Source: JBBQSN01 sp038213835
GTDB lineage: Bacteria > Actinomycetota > Actinomycetes > Actinomycetales > CAWJMD01
Assembly (NCBI GenBank): GCA_038213835.1
Contig: JBBQSN010000088.1
Span: forward strand, 1-14,720
Length of the DNA: 14,720 bases
Direction of reading: 5' to 3'
Position numbers and translations under genes: made by a program. The stretch's first letter is position 1; each line of letters begins with the position of its first letter. This document shows positions 13,796-14,720 of the stretch, in pieces. Under the pieces are notes generated by a model, which was not told the DNA's origin, made no database searches, and saw nothing but the letters and a program-made list of their open reading frames with translations.

Positions 13796-14350
13796 ATGGA
13801 CGCCCCGGGCACCCGAGAGCGGGACGACGAGGCCGTCGCCTCGTCCCGCGTCCCGCCTGCGCCGCCGCCCCCGTCACCGCGTTCGAGCGGCCTGGTGCCG
13901 GACCCGTTCGGGGGCGCGCACGCCACGGTCGACGGGCACGAGGACCGCTGGGCCTGGCGGCGCAAGGTCAAGGCGGACCCCACGCTGCGCAGGGTCTACC
14001 GAGGGCTCGTCGGGTTCGTCGGCATCGCCCTGATGGTGCTGGCGGCCTCCATCGGCTGGCTGCCGGGGCCTGCCGGCATCCCGTTGTTCCTGCTCGGCCT
14101 GGCGATCCTGGCCAGCGAGTTCGAGTGGGCGCACCGGCTGCTCGAGCGCGCCAAGGTGGAGGCCCGCAAGCTGGAGGTGCGGGCCAGGCGCCAGCCGCGC
14201 TGGGTCAAGTGGCTCGGCGGCCTGTCGACGGCGGCTGGGGTCGTGCTGGTCTGCTGGGCATACCTGGCGCTGCTCGGGGTCCCCGGCTGGTTCCCCGACC
14301 CCGTGTCGGATCCGCTCCTGCGGCTCCCGGCGGTCGACCCGTCAGGCTGA
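13796..14350 (+). CDS. PGPGW/TIGR02611-type transmembrane protein
   Basis: A 184-residue membrane protein of the small actinobacterial PGPGW (TIGR02611) family, function unknown. A hydrophilic Pro-rich N-terminus (about 1-60) is followed by hydrophobic segments at about 71-87 and 96-107 flanking the signature GWLPGPAGIP (87-96). A basic amphipathic stretch follows (WAHRLLERAKVEARKLEVRARRQP, about 111-134), then a last hydrophobic segment (about 140-162). The signature normally reads PGPGxP; here an extra Ala gives PGPAGIP. Start ATG 13796 is six bases after TACGCT. A hairpin lies directly after the stop. Confidence 0.85.
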   Translation: MDAPGTRERDDEAVASSRVPPAPPPPSPRSSGLVPDPFGGAHATVDGHEDRWAWRRKVKADPTLRRVYRGLVGFVGIALMVLAASIGWLPGPAGIPLFLLGLAILASEFEWAHRLLERAKVEARKLEVRARRQPRWVKWLGGLSTAAGVVLVCWAYLALLGVPGWFPDPVSDPLLRLPAVDPSG

Positions 14351-14353
14351 GAA

Positions 14354-14372
14354 CCGGGTGCGAGGCACCCGG
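14354..14372 (+). terminator. Hairpin after the PGPGW-type gene
   Basis: CCGGGTGC, loop GAG, GCACCCGG: a perfect 8-bp stem with a three-base loop, starting four bases after the stop codon. No T-run follows. It would separate this gene from the tRNA-Val transcript. Confidence 0.6.
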
Positions 14373-14382
14373 TGCGATCAGG

Positions 14383-14388
14383 TACGGT
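14383..14388 (+). promoter_or_regulatory. -10 element of tRNA-Val(CAC)
   Basis: TACGGT ends 13 bases before the mature tRNA, giving a short 5' leader. No good -35 is visible, since the region where it would lie is taken up by the preceding hairpin. Confidence 0.45.
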
Positions 14389-14401
14389 TGTGCCCGAACA
14401 C

Positions 14402-14473
14402 GGGCGATTGGCTCAGTGGTAGAGCGCCTCGTTCACACCGAGGAGGTCACTGGTTCGAACCCAGTATCGCCCA
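14402..14473 (+). tRNA. tRNA-Val(CAC)
   Basis: GGGCGAT pairs with ATCGCCC as the acceptor stem, discriminator A. The anticodon arm CCTCG-TTCACAC-CGAGG gives CAC. Acceptor and T arms are almost identical to tRNA-Val(GAC) at 9652-9723. The next bases are CCG, so CCA is not encoded. Confidence 0.95.
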
Positions 14474-14482
14474 CCGGCACAC

Positions 14483-14511
14483 AAGGCCCCGGTCCTGCCG
14501 ACCGGGGCCTT
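14483..14511 (+). terminator. Terminator of tRNA-Val(CAC)
   Basis: AAGGCCCCGGTC, loop CTGCC, GACCGGGGCCTT: a perfect 12-bp stem nine bases after the tRNA. The tail TCGTCGTCC matches that of the other tRNA terminator at 9606-9639. Confidence 0.88.
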
Positions 14512-14519
14512 CGTCGTCC

Positions 14520-14525
14520 TACGCT
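14520..14525 (+). promoter_or_regulatory. -10 element of the MOSC gene
   Basis: TACGCT, seven bases and ATG at 14533: a leaderless arrangement starting nine bases after the tRNA terminator stem. Confidence 0.5.
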
Positions 14526-14532
14526 GGGGTCC

Positions 14533-14720
14533 ATGACGCAGGTCGGGACGGTCCAGGGGCTCCATCGCTTCCCGCTCAAGTCGGCCGACGGTGAGGCGCT
14601 CGAGGCGGTCGAGGTCGGACCGGACGGGCTCGCCGACCACCGCCGCTGGCCGAGCCGCAACGGCGCCGGCACGCCGGTCACGGCCAAGGAGGTACCGGAG
14701 TTGCGGTCGGTGCGCGCGCG
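14533..14720 (+). CDS. MOSC N-terminal beta-barrel domain protein, 5' part
   Basis: The first 62 codons of a gene that runs off the window. The start MTQVGTVQGLHRFPLKSADGEALEAVEVGPDGLADHRRW matches the MOSC N-terminal beta-barrel domain (usual pattern V..L.RFPVKS..GE.....V...GL.GDR). Such proteins often carry a C-terminal MOSC domain, related to molybdenum-cofactor sulfurases and to YcbX/mARC-type enzymes. The MOSC core with its cysteine is outside the window, so the role is open. The DHRRW in place of the usual GDR is a small departure. There is no Shine-Dalgarno before the ATG. Confidence 0.75.
   Translation, partial: MTQVGTVQGLHRFPLKSADGEALEAVEVGPDGLADHRRWPSRNGAGTPVTAKEVPELRSVRA

Noticed and set aside
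1..14720. CRISPR array, toxin-antitoxin pair, defence genes or prophage
   Set aside because: No spaced repeats, no recognisable Cas, nuclease, phage structural or toxin proteins. The named genes are housekeeping or metabolic, apart from the IS fragment.

Overview
The window is about 70-75% GC with G or C at nearly every third codon position. It carries a Gly(GCC)-Cys(GCA)-Val(GAC) tRNA cluster, an SsgA/SsgB-like cell-division protein, TreX/TreY, and many start codons placed 6-7 nt after a TAnnnT hexamer. Together these point to a high-GC actinobacterium. The gene style resembles Nocardioidaceae, but the genus is an inference. Most of the window is ordinary chromosome; the only clear mobile DNA is the 3' end of an IS630-family element at the left edge.

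Layout. 1-247: tail of an IS630-type transposase and its presumed right end, which stops inside the -10 element of the next gene. 258-1184 (+): PPK2-type polyphosphate:nucleotide phosphotransferase. 1207-6386 (-): an operon-like run of a small unknown gene, treX (glycogen debranching) and treY (maltooligosyltrehalose synthase). These are two of the three enzymes of the glycogen-to-trehalose route; treZ is not in the window. A short repeat lies on the treX/treY junction. 6473-7630 (+): YihY/BrkB-family membrane protein, divergent from the small gene. 7764-8927 (+): RsgA, the circularly permuted ribosome-assembly GTPase. 9053-9511 (+): hypothetical protein. 9652-9931 (-): three tRNA genes with a terminator. 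10026-11171 (-): CapA/PgsA-like lipoprotein, divergent from 11200-13108 (+): pabB and pabC, which make p-aminobenzoate for folate. 13113-13529 (-): SsgA/SsgB-like protein, with a promoter matching the stress/sporulation sigma consensus (GTTT-N16-GGGTAC). 13796-14350 (+): PGPGW/TIGR02611-type membrane protein. 14402-14473 (+): tRNA-Val(CAC) with a terminator. 14533 to the edge (+): start of a MOSC N-terminal-domain protein.

Functional links are local. TreX and TreY turn glycogen into maltooligosyltrehalose, and pabB/pabC form one short pathway. PPK2 beside the trehalose genes may be a loose storage or stress association. The most consistent regulatory signal is probable leaderless expression: eight of the thirteen confidently called or probable genes show TAnnnT 6-7 nt before ATG or GTG. 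No CRISPR array, phage, defence island or toxin-antitoxin pair was found, and I see no convincing new multi-gene system. The observations worth following are at the regulatory and junction level.
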